From positions 248,001 through 312,000 of the forward strand of contig CAWAPS010000029.1 in assembly GCA_963783945.1 (NCBI GenBank): 64,000 nt of DNA, read 5' to 3'. The DNA comes from CAWAPS01 sp963783945 (lineage in GTDB: Bacteria; Actinomycetota; Acidimicrobiia; Acidimicrobiales; Palsa-688). The notes under the pieces were generated by a model. That model saw only the letters and a list, made by a program, of their open reading frames with translations. It made no database searches and was not told the origin of the DNA. Of this stretch, positions 53,282 to 60,886 are shown one piece after another (within the stretch, counting starts at the first letter, position 1; the number at the start of each line of letters is the position of its first letter). The position numbers were made by a program, and so were the translations under genes.

Positions 53282-54456
53282 GCCAAACCGCCCATATGGC
53301 GGACCCAGGGCCGACCGGGCGCTTCGGGGAGTTCGGGGGCCGTTACGTGCCCGAGTCCCTCGTGCCGGCGTGCATCGAGTTGGAGCAGGCGTTTCGCGCC
53401 GCGTGGACCAGTCCGGCGTTCCGTAAGCGCTACAACGACCTGCTCCGGGACTACGCCGGGCGTCCCACTCCCGTGACGGAGGCCCGCCGGCTGTCGGGCG
53501 AGCTCGGGGTGCGGGTCCTGTTGAAGCGGGAGGACCTGACCCACACCGGGTCGCACAAGATCAACAACGTGATCGGGCAAGGCCTGCTGACCCTGGAAAT
53601 GGGGAAAAAGCGGCTGGTTGCCGAGACTGGGGCCGGGCAGCACGGTGTGGCGTCGGCCACGGCGGCTGCTCTTTTCGGGCTCGAATGCGTGGTTTACATG
53701 GGCGAGGTCGATACGGAGAGACAGGCCCTGAATGTGTTTCGGATGGAACTGCTCGGCGCCGAGGTTCGGCCGGTCCGATCCGGGAGCCGTACCCTCAAGG
53801 ACGCGGTGAACGAGGCCCTCCGCGACTGGGTGGCTACCGTCGAGCACACCCATTACTGCCTCGGTTCGGTCATGGGCCCGCATCCCTTTCCGTGGATGGT
53901 CAGGGAGTTTCAGCGTGTCATCGGCGACGAGGCTCGCGATCAATGCCGGCTGCTGCTCGGGGGCGCCGACCCCGACGTTGTCCTGGCCTGTGTCGGGGGC
54001 GGCTCGAACGCGGCCGGGACCTTTTCCGGTTTCGTCGACACCCGAGCCCGCCTGATCGGCGTGGAGGCCCTGGGTGGATCGGCCATGGGCCGGGGCATCC
54101 CCGGGGTTCTGCACGGGATGCGGTCCTACCTGCTCCAGGACGAGTGGGGCCAGATACTCGAGGCCCAGTCGATCTCCGCCGGTCTCGACTATCCAGGCGT
54201 CGGCCCGGAGCACGCCTACCTCTCCGACACCGGCCGGGCTTCCTACAAGACGGCGTCCGATGAGGACGTGCTGGCGGCCTTGCAGCTCCTGTCGCGTACC
54301 GAGGGGATCATCCCGGCCCTGGAGCCGGCCCACGCCCTGGCGTGGCTGGTCGGCGCGGTGCAGCGCCAGGAGGTGGCGCCCGAGTCGACCGTGCTGATCA
54401 CCATGTCGGGGCGGGGAGACAAGGATGCCGAGCAGGTCATGAGGGCGCTGCGATGA
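53278..54456 (+). CDS. trpB: Tryptophan synthase beta chain (TrpB)
   Basis: PLP enzyme that condenses indole with serine. The 392-aa protein has GRFGEFGGRYVPESLVPA, LKREDLTHTGSHKINN with PLP K94, AETGAGQHGVASATAAAL, SRTLKDAVNEALRDWV, SVMGPHPFPWMVREFQ, CVGGGSNAAGTF (phosphate loop), GPEHAYLSDTGRA and EGIIPALEPAHALA. GTG 53278 is chosen for AGGAGG six bases upstream; ATG 53296 is an alternative. This is the normal TrpB1 type. Confidence 0.97.
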   Translation: MSQTAHMADPGPTGRFGEFGGRYVPESLVPACIELEQAFRAAWTSPAFRKRYNDLLRDYAGRPTPVTEARRLSGELGVRVLLKREDLTHTGSHKINNVIGQGLLTLEMGKKRLVAETGAGQHGVASATAAALFGLECVVYMGEVDTERQALNVFRMELLGAEVRPVRSGSRTLKDAVNEALRDWVATVEHTHYCLGSVMGPHPFPWMVREFQRVIGDEARDQCRLLLGGADPDVVLACVGGGSNAAGTFSGFVDTRARLIGVEALGGSAMGRGIPGVLHGMRSYLLQDEWGQILEAQSISAGLDYPGVGPEHAYLSDTGRASYKTASDEDVLAALQLLSRTEGIIPALEPAHALAWLVGAVQRQEVAPESTVLITMSGRGDKDAEQVMRALR

Positions 54457-55241
54457 CCGGCCCGGGCGTCCCGATCGAAAGCACCCTTCGCTCCGTGCGA
54501 GCGGCCGGACGCAAGATCCTCGTCACCTACGTGACGGGCGGTATGGGGCCCGACTGGCTCCCCGCCCTGGAGGCCATGGTGTTGGCCGGGGCCGACCTGG
54601 TGGAGATCGGCATTCCCTTCTCGGATCCTGTGATGGACGGTCCGACCATCCAGGAGGCGTCGAAACGAGCCCTTTCCGCCGGTGCCAATCCCGTCTCCAT
54701 TCTCGACGCGGTCGGGCGGACGCACGTGCCGGTGCCGCTCGTGGCCATGACCTATTACAACCTGATCTCTCGAGCCGGTCATCTGCGGTTCTCGCACATG
54801 CTCACCTCGGGCGGGGTGAGGGGCGCCATTGTGCCCGACATTCCCCTCGAAGAGTCGGTGGACTGGGAGCGGGAGGCAGGCGAGGCCGGGGTCGAGACCG
54901 TACTCCTGGCCGCGCCCATCACACCCGATGACCGACTGGTGGAGTTGTGCCGGCGGTCGCGTGGCTTCGTCTACGGGGTCAACCTCATGGGGGTTACCGG
55001 CGAACGGACGTCACTTGCCAACTCGGGTTCGGTCCTGGCCAAGCGGTTGAAATCGATCACCGATCTGCCGGTGGTGATGGGCTTCGGCGTGTCCAACCCC
55101 GAACAGGCAGTGGCCGCCGCCGCCGACGCTGATGGCGTCGTCGTGGCGTCGGGGCTGATGCGGCTGCTGCTCGACGGGGGAGGTCCCGCCGCCGTAGGTG
55201 AAGCGGTAGCGGCCATGCGGTCCGCCCTCGATCGCGGTTGA
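54453..55241 (+). CDS. trpA: Tryptophan synthase alpha chain (TrpA)
   Basis: TIM-barrel lyase that releases indole into the TrpB tunnel. The 262-aa protein has VTYVTGGMGPDW, VEIGIPFSDPVMDGPTIQ with E51 and D62 catalytic, VAMTYYN, GAIVPDIPLEES, VNLMGVTGERTSL, VVMGFGVSNPEQA and VVASGLMRLL. ATGA overlap with trpB. The final codons begin a short tandem GATCGC repeat that continues past the stop. Confidence 0.96.
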   Translation: MTGPGVPIESTLRSVRAAGRKILVTYVTGGMGPDWLPALEAMVLAGADLVEIGIPFSDPVMDGPTIQEASKRALSAGANPVSILDAVGRTHVPVPLVAMTYYNLISRAGHLRFSHMLTSGGVRGAIVPDIPLEESVDWEREAGEAGVETVLLAAPITPDDRLVELCRRSRGFVYGVNLMGVTGERTSLANSGSVLAKRLKSITDLPVVMGFGVSNPEQAVAAAADADGVVVASGLMRLLLDGGGPAAVGEAVAAMRSALDRG

Positions 55242-55272
55242 TCGCGCTTTGATCGCCGTTTGATCGCGGCCC
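55230..55272. repeat. Tandem GATCGC-centred repeat after trpA
   Basis: GATCGC recurs at 55231, 55241, 55252 and 55263, within related 10-11-bp units (TTTGATCGCCG type). The array straddles the trpA stop and fills the short gap to the convergent dehydrogenase gene. Confidence 0.6.
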
Positions 55273-55277
55273 GCCCC

Positions 55278-56324
55278 TTACCCGCCGTCGAAATCCAGGA
55301 CGACCTTCACGTCGGTCGGCAGGCGGTGATAGGCGTCTTGCCACTCTCCGATGGGGACGGTCCTGGTGATCAGGCGGGAAAGCCAGCCCGGATCGGCCGC
55401 GGCCAGAGCCTGAGCTCCCGCCTCGTAGTGGCGGCGGTTGGCGTTGACCGACCCGAAAACGACGTTGTTCTCCAGTACCAGGCGGCGATTGAGGGTCCCG
55501 ACGTCCACCGAGAGCTCCCGGGTCGAGGAGACCCCGGTCAGGCACACGATTCCGTTCGGGACGCTGCTGTCCATCAGGTCGAAGATCACTTGGGCTACCC
55601 CCGTGCACTCCAACGACACGTCGGCGTCGATTCCCGCCTCCAGAACAGGACTGGTGTGGTAGGTGGCCCCGAGGGCGGCCACGAGCTCGGGTTTCAGCCC
55701 GGTCGGCACCCGGTCCAGAACGTGCACGTCCAGCCCCCTCTGCACGCCCATCATCGCCGCCAGCAAGCCGATAGGTCCGGCTCCCGTCACGAGTACCTTC
55801 GAAGGGGTCCACTTGGCCCGGGTGCCGATCCGCTCGATGTGGTCCCACGCCTTGGCCACGACCGTAGTCGGTTCCAGCAGCACGCCCAGCTTGCCCAGCT
55901 TCTCGTCGACCTTCACCACGAAGTCCGGGGTGATCCGGTAGCGCTCCCGGGCGTAGCCGTGGTGCTCCTTGATGCCCCACTCGGTGTACTGCCCGTTGCG
56001 GCACATGTCCCACTCGCCGACCCCGCAGTTCGGGCAGGGCACGGGATCGGGGCGCCTCACGATGGCCACCACCAGGTCGCCCGGGGCCAGCCCGCTCGAG
56101 GGTGGGGCTTCGAGGACCTCGCCGAGCGATTCGTGACCGATGGCCAACCTGGTCTCGCCCGGAGGTGCCCAACCGTATTCGCCGCGAATAATCTCCAGGT
56201 CGGTGCCGCACACTCCTATGGCCCGGGTCTTCACCAGCACCGGCCCGTCGGAGTCCGGTGGTTCGGGGAGCTCCGTCAGGTCCACCGAGTCTGACTGGAG
56301 CGGGATGACCGTGACGGCGCGCAT
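55278..56324 (-). CDS. Zinc-dependent glucose 1-dehydrogenase-type medium-chain dehydrogenase
   Basis: The 348-aa protein resembles the archaeal-type glucose 1-dehydrogenases: catalytic zinc ligands C39 (GVCGTDLEII), H64 and E65 (AIGHESLGEV), a structural lobe PCPNCGVGEWDMC..GQYTEWGIKEHHGYARE, the EPTTVVAKAWDHIERIG helix, the Rossmann GAGPIGLLAA and LENNVVFGSVNANRRHYEAG, a family hallmark. Expected reaction is glucose (or galactose) to the lactone with NAD(P). Other sugar or alcohol substrates cannot be excluded. TAGCTT lies six bases before the ATG. Confidence 0.87.
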   Translation of the reverse strand: MRAVTVIPLQSDSVDLTELPEPPDSDGPVLVKTRAIGVCGTDLEIIRGEYGWAPPGETRLAIGHESLGEVLEAPPSSGLAPGDLVVAIVRRPDPVPCPNCGVGEWDMCRNGQYTEWGIKEHHGYARERYRITPDFVVKVDEKLGKLGVLLEPTTVVAKAWDHIERIGTRAKWTPSKVLVTGAGPIGLLAAMMGVQRGLDVHVLDRVPTGLKPELVAALGATYHTSPVLEAGIDADVSLECTGVAQVIFDLMDSSVPNGIVCLTGVSSTRELSVDVGTLNRRLVLENNVVFGSVNANRRHYEAGAQALAAADPGWLSRLITRTVPIGEWQDAYHRLPTDVKVVLDFDGG

Positions 56325-56330
56325 GGTGGC

Positions 56331-56336
56331 AAGCTA
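56331..56336 (-). promoter_or_regulatory. Leaderless -10 element of the glucose-dehydrogenase-type gene
   Basis: TAGCTT on the minus strand, followed by GCCACC and ATG 56324. Confidence 0.5.
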
Positions 56337-56355
56337 GTCAGCGTGGCGGCAGGCC

Positions 56356-56982
56356 GTGACCAAACCAGGAGACCAGGCGGACGTGGCTGACTTCGACGGG
56401 TTCCAGCTCGTGCAGGCCGGTCGGCTGCTCGTGGCCAATCCTTTGTTGCCCGACCCGAACTTCGACCGCACGGTCGTTCTCCTGATCGCCTACAGCGACG
56501 AAGGAGCCTTCGGCCTGGTGCTCAACCGACCGAGCGACACCCTGGTGGCGGCGCCGCTTCCGATGTGGGAAGAGCTGGCGGCGGAGCCCCCGGTAATCTT
56601 CGTGGGCGGTCCGGTGGAGCATCAGGCGGTGATCTGTCTGGCCCGGACCAGCGGCGAGGCCGTCACCTCGGCCGACGACCCCCTGTCCGATGGCTTCCGG
56701 GCGGTCATTCCCGATGTGGGAACCCTCGATCTCTCGGTCGACGAGGCCCTGCAACCCCTGAGGGACACCTACCGCCACGTGAGGGTGTTCGCCGGCTACG
56801 CCGGCTGGGCCGCCGGCCAGCTCGAGGGCGAGATCGCGGCTGGCGCCTGGTGGGTGGTCAACGCCCGGCCGGAGGACCCGTTCTCCGCCGATCCTGAAAG
56901 CTTGTGGAAGAGGGTCTTGCGCCGCCAGGGCGGGTCGTTGTCGCTGGTGGCGTCCTACCCCCGAGACCCGATGATGAATTAG
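56356..56982 (+). CDS. YqgE/AlgH-family protein
   Basis: Cytoplasmic protein of the UPF0301/AlgH family, originally linked to alginate regulation in Pseudomonas; function unsettled. The 208-aa protein has LVQAGRLLVANPLLPDPNFDRTVVLLI, EGAFGLVLNRPSD, FVGGPVEHQAVICLAR, VRVFAGYAGWAAGQLEGEI and AWWVVNARPEDPFS, all family hallmarks. GTG 56356; GTG 56383 is a shorter alternative. It converges on the transglutaminase operon. Confidence 0.92.
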   Translation: MTKPGDQADVADFDGFQLVQAGRLLVANPLLPDPNFDRTVVLLIAYSDEGAFGLVLNRPSDTLVAAPLPMWEELAAEPPVIFVGGPVEHQAVICLARTSGEAVTSADDPLSDGFRAVIPDVGTLDLSVDEALQPLRDTYRHVRVFAGYAGWAAGQLEGEIAAGAWWVVNARPEDPFSADPESLWKRVLRRQGGSLSLVASYPRDPMMN

Positions 56983-57035
56983 GCCGACGCCCGGCTCGAC
57001 TTTGCCGACGGTGGGACCGGCCGATCCGAGGACGC

Positions 57036-57878
57036 TCAGGCCAGCCGGGTCAGGCGCACCGTCACCTCGAGGTCCGAGGTCGGACCTCCCTGGTAGATGC
57101 CCTTGATCGGAGTGACGTCGGAGTAGTCGCGGCCGCGGGCCACCAGCACGTGGCGGTCGCCGGTGGGCTCGCCTCCCGTGGGGTCGAACCCGAACCAGTC
57201 GCCCGTCCACGCCTCCACCCAGGCGTGGCTGTCACCGTCGACCGTCGAACCGACCTCGACGTCAGCGGAGGGCAGGTGATAGCCCGAGCAATAGCGCGAC
57301 GGCACGCCCATGGCCCGCAGCAGGGCCAGCGTGAGGTGGGCGAAATCCTGGCACACGCCGCGCCCGCCTTCCCACGCCTCGATGGCCGATGTGTGCACGC
57401 CGGTTGTCCCCGAAACGTAGGCGAGCCGGTCGCGTACCCAGTTCACCGCGGCTTCGACGGCTTCTGGCGGGCTGAGCTCCCGCCGAAGCTCGCCGGCCAG
57501 GTCGGTGAGGCGTTCGTCGGTCGGCACCTGCCCGGTGGGGGCGAGCAGTTCGGACCACCTGTCCCGGACCCGGTCGTCGTTGAGCTCGGCCCAGGTCTTT
57601 TCGGCCATGGCCGGAGATGAACCCGTGGCCTCGACCACCGACCGGGCCGTGATCGACAGGGTGTCGTGCGGTTGCTGAATGTCGAACGCGTGCACCAGCG
57701 ACCCCCAGTAGTCGACATAGGTCTGCACCCCGGTGGGTGGCTCGACTTCGATGCGCGACTCGAGAACCAGCTGGCCCGCGGTGGTCATGGGCGTGATGCG
57801 CGCCTCGTTGAATGACGAGTACACGAAATTGGTGTACCGGTAGAGGGTGCGGTGCTCGATGCGGAGCCGGTAGGCCAC
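57036..57878 (-). CDS. Transglutaminase-like protein of the alpha-E/ATP-grasp operon
   Basis: Papain-fold transglutaminase-like protein, probably a peptidase or amide-transferring enzyme acting on a peptide product. The 280-aa protein has the bacterial N-terminal beta domain (YRLRIEHRTLYRYTNFVYSSFNEARITP) and the core with C176 (GRGVCQDFAHLTLALLRAMG), H218 (DSHAWVEAW) and D232 (GFDPTGG), followed by HVLVARGRDYSDVTPIKG. No signal peptide. It starts 4 bp after the alpha-E gene, third in a tight operon. Confidence 0.92.
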   Translation of the reverse strand: MAYRLRIEHRTLYRYTNFVYSSFNEARITPMTTAGQLVLESRIEVEPPTGVQTYVDYWGSLVHAFDIQQPHDTLSITARSVVEATGSSPAMAEKTWAELNDDRVRDRWSELLAPTGQVPTDERLTDLAGELRRELSPPEAVEAAVNWVRDRLAYVSGTTGVHTSAIEAWEGGRGVCQDFAHLTLALLRAMGVPSRYCSGYHLPSADVEVGSTVDGDSHAWVEAWTGDWFGFDPTGGEPTGDRHVLVARGRDYSDVTPIKGIYQGGPTSDLEVTVRLTRLA

Positions 57879-57882
57879 GCTG

Positions 57883-58968
57883 CTACCCCCTGGGCCCGGC
57901 GCCCGCCGACTCCAGGCCGGGGCCTCTCACCGTCCATTCGACCACCCCGGTCTGGCGGAAGTAGCGCTCGGCCAGAGCGGTGCTGGCGGCGTGACAGCCC
58001 GCTTGCACGGTGTCGAGCAGGCCGCGCAGGTCCTGAACCAGGTCGTCGATCCGGCGGAACTCGAGGTTCGTGCGCAGGCCCCCGAGGATTCGTCTCGATT
58101 CGTCGGTCATGCCGGCCCGCCCGGAGCGGGGGTCCAGTTCGGCCAGGCAATCCTCGGCGGTGGACAACGCGCAGAAGATCGAACGGGGAAACAGCCGGTC
58201 CAGCAAAAGGAACTCCACGGCCAGTATGGGCTCCGGCTCGCGGCGGTACGTGCGCAGGAACGCTTCGTGGGCCGAGCATGAACGCAACAAGACGACCCAA
58301 TCGGGGTCCTGGTCGGCGCCGGTAGCGGCGGTCGACAACAGGCGGGTGAGCATGTCGACCCGCTCCAGACTGCGGCCCAACACCATGAACCGCCAGGCGT
58401 CGTCCCGGCTCATGGTCGACTCGGTCAGGCCGGCGACTATGGCCGCCCGTTCCCGGACGAACCGGAAGAACGCGTATGGGGCCAGATGCCAGCCCAGGTC
58501 AGACTGGCTGGGTAGCGAGTTGTAGGTGACGTTGAGGGCCTCCCACATCTCGGAGCTGATGGCCTCGCTCACGCCTTTCGCGTTGTCCCGCGCCGCCGTC
58601 AGCGACGAGACGATGGAGCTGGGATTGGACTCGTCGAAAGCGATCAGACGGGTGACCATGGCTTCGTTGACTGGCGGCCGACCAGCCGCCTGGCCGGCGT
58701 TTCGCTCGGCGCCGCCGGGGTTGCGCTCGCCGTCGCCGGCGTTGCGATCACCGCCTGCTGGGGAGGCCGGTCCGCCGCCTACCGCAGAGCCCGGTCCGCC
58801 GTGGGCCAGCCCCATGATGTCGAGGAGCGAGGCACAGATCTCCGCCTCGCTCGAGGCCGGCGCTTCGAGGAGGTGGTGCACGTGGACGTCCAGGATCCGC
58901 GCCGTGTCTTCGGCCCGTTCGACGTAACGCCCGATCCAGAACAGGTTTTCGGCGATGCGGCTCAGCAT
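57883..58968 (-). CDS. Alpha-E domain protein (DUF403)
   Basis: All-helical protein always found with circularly permuted ATP-grasp partners; biochemical role unknown. The 361-aa protein begins MLSRIAENLFWIGRYVERAEDTAR, a signature, then EAISSEMWEALNVTYNSLP, FFRFVRERAAIVAGLTESTMSRDDAWRFMVLGRSLERVDMLTRLL, and LLLDRLFPRSI with RIDDLVQDLRGLL at the end. Residues about 60-100 are a Gly/Asn/Arg-rich insertion (repeats of ERNxG) not typical of the family. Overlaps the ATP-grasp gene by 7 bp. Confidence 0.92.
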   Translation of the reverse strand: MLSRIAENLFWIGRYVERAEDTARILDVHVHHLLEAPASSEAEICASLLDIMGLAHGGPGSAVGGGPASPAGGDRNAGDGERNPGGAERNAGQAAGRPPVNEAMVTRLIAFDESNPSSIVSSLTAARDNAKGVSEAISSEMWEALNVTYNSLPSQSDLGWHLAPYAFFRFVRERAAIVAGLTESTMSRDDAWRFMVLGRSLERVDMLTRLLSTAATGADQDPDWVVLLRSCSAHEAFLRTYRREPEPILAVEFLLLDRLFPRSIFCALSTAEDCLAELDPRSGRAGMTDESRRILGGLRTNLEFRRIDDLVQDLRGLLDTVQAGCHAASTALAERYFRQTGVVEWTVRGPGLESAGAGPRG

Positions 58969-60833
58969 GCGCCGGCGATTCCATTGCCGCTGCCGGTGGG
59001 GCGGCCGGCCTTGCTGCCATCGCCGCCGGTGCCGCCGCCGCCGCCGATGCCGATGCCGGTGCCGCCGCTGCCGATGCCGGTGCCGCCGCTGCCGATGCCG
59101 GTGCCGCCGCCGCCGCTGCCGCCGCTGCTGCCATGCCGCCGCTGCTCGCTGCTGCTGCCGCCGCTGCCCAGCCGTCCTGCCCCCGGCCCCGTGTCAGCTT
59201 GGCGGCGGACGACGGCCGGTCCCGGGCCTTGTTGCTGCTGTTGCTGCTGTTGCTGCTGATCGCCGGGCCCGAGTTCCGGGCCGTGGTCGGGAGCCCGGCC
59301 GCGAAACCCGGCGCCGCCGGCCGCCCGACGCGAGGCGTACCCGGTCCCCGCCGGCCCTTGGGCGGAGAGCGGGCGCCGGCTGGCCGGGCCCGAAGCGGCG
59401 ACCCACGTGTCCTTGGAACCACCGCCCTGACTGGAGTTGACCACCAGGCTTCCCTCAGGAAGGGCCACCCGGGTCAGGCCGCCGGGCAGCACCCAGATCT
59501 GCTGGCCATCGTTGACCGCAAAGGGTCGAAGGTCCAGATGGCGGGGTGCCAGGTGGTCTCCGACCCGGGTTGGAGCGGTGGACAAGGCCACGATCTCCTG
59601 TGCCGTCCACGATCGGGGGTCGTGCGCCACGGCCAGGCGGGCGGCGTGAAGCTCTTCGTCGCTGGCCTGGGGTCCGATCAGGATCCCGTATCCGCCCGAG
59701 CCGGCGACCGGCTTGAGCACCAGCTCGTCGAGGTGGCCCAGGACATACCGCAGCTGGTCGGGATCCTCCAGGCGGTAGGTCTCGACGTTGGGCAGGATGG
59801 GCTCCTCGCCGAGGTAGTAGCGCACGATCTCGGGCATGTAGGTGTAGGTGAGCTTGTCATCGGCCACCCCGTTGCCCACGGCGTTGGCGATCGTCACGTT
59901 GCCCGCCCGGGCCGCATTCAGGATTCCGGGGCACCCGAGGATCGATTCGGGCCGGAACTGCAGCGGGTCGAGAAACTCGTCGTCGACCCGGCGATACACG
60001 ACATCGACCCGTTGCTCACCGCTCGAAGTCCGCATATACACCCGGTCCTGGCGGCATACCAGGTCCCGGCCTTCGACCAGATCGACGCCCATCTGGCGGG
60101 CGAGAAACGAATGCTCGAAGAACGCCGCGTTGTACACCCCCGGGGTGAGCACGACCACCGTCGGGTCGCGAACACCACCGGGAGCGGCGGCGCGCAAGGC
60201 TTCGAGCAGCTTGGCCGGATAGGCCGAGACTGAGAGGATCCGGTGGCTTCGGAACAGCTCCGGGAAAATCCGCGACATCATCCGGCGGTTCTCGATCACG
60301 TAGGAAACGCCCGACGGGCAGCGGATGTTGTCCTCGAGCACGTAGAACCGGCCGTCCCCACCCCTCACCACATCGATCCCGGCCACGTGGATACGCACCC
60401 CGTTCGGGGGCTCGATCCCGTACGCCTGGCGGTGGAAGTGCTGCGAGGAGGTGACAAGGCGGCGGGGCACCACCCCGTCCTCGAGTATCTGACCGCCGCC
60501 GTACAGATCGGCCAGAAGGCTCTCGAGGGCGTTGACCCGTTGGGCCACACCGGCCGCCAGCGTCGCCCACTCGTTCTCGGAAATGATGCGCGGAATCAGG
60601 TCGAGAGGAAAGGGCCGTTCCTCGCCTGACAGCTGGAATGTGATGCCGCGATCACGAAAGCTGCGGTCGCGCGCGGCGCAGCGAGCCTCGAAGTCGTCGG
60701 CTGAGAGCGCCTGAAGGGCGTCGTGCAGCGTGCTGGCGGCCGTTCTCGGCTCGCCAGGCGCTTCGAACATCTCGTCCCACGCCGGCCGCCCGAACGGGCG
60801 GGCCGGGGTGTAGCCGTCGAAGAGGTCGCCCAC
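58962..60833 (-). CDS. Circularly permuted ATP-grasp protein (DUF404/DUF407) with low-complexity tail
   Basis: Predicted ATP-dependent carboxylate-amine ligase, probably peptide-forming. The 623-aa protein has the conserved body MFEAPGEPRTAASTL, RGITFQLSGEERPFPLDLIPRI, HFHRQAYGIEPPNGVRIHVAG, FYVLEDNIRCPSGVSYVIENRRMM, VVVLTPGVYNAAFFEHSFLA, VYRRVDDEFLDP, ELVLKPVAGSGGYG and HLDLRPFAVNDG, ending near residue 480 with NSSQGGGSKDTWV. Normal members end there; here about 140 residues follow, with a run of ten Gln and repeats of GGTGIGS. First gene of a three-gene operon. Confidence 0.92.
   Translation of the reverse strand: MGDLFDGYTPARPFGRPAWDEMFEAPGEPRTAASTLHDALQALSADDFEARCAARDRSFRDRGITFQLSGEERPFPLDLIPRIISENEWATLAAGVAQRVNALESLLADLYGGGQILEDGVVPRRLVTSSQHFHRQAYGIEPPNGVRIHVAGIDVVRGGDGRFYVLEDNIRCPSGVSYVIENRRMMSRIFPELFRSHRILSVSAYPAKLLEALRAAAPGGVRDPTVVVLTPGVYNAAFFEHSFLARQMGVDLVEGRDLVCRQDRVYMRTSSGEQRVDVVYRRVDDEFLDPLQFRPESILGCPGILNAARAGNVTIANAVGNGVADDKLTYTYMPEIVRYYLGEEPILPNVETYRLEDPDQLRYVLGHLDELVLKPVAGSGGYGILIGPQASDEELHAARLAVAHDPRSWTAQEIVALSTAPTRVGDHLAPRHLDLRPFAVNDGQQIWVLPGGLTRVALPEGSLVVNSSQGGGSKDTWVAASGPASRRPLSAQGPAGTGYASRRAAGGAGFRGRAPDHGPELGPGDQQQQQQQQQQGPGPAVVRRQADTGPGAGRLGSGGSSSEQRRHGSSGGSGGGGTGIGSGGTGIGSGGTGIGIGGGGGTGGDGSKAGRPTGSGNGIAGAC
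59050..59258 (-). repeat. Trinucleotide and minisatellite repeats in the ATP-grasp 3' end
   Basis: About 59050-59115 is built of 21-bp units encoding GGTGIGS, and 59229-59258 is three 9-bp CAGCAGCAA units plus CAA encoding ten Gln. Both keep the reading frame. Confidence 0.75.
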
Positions 60834-60886
60834 GCCCCTTCAGTATGGCATCGGTGTATTTCTGGGGCGTTTCCGGCGGATTGCCC

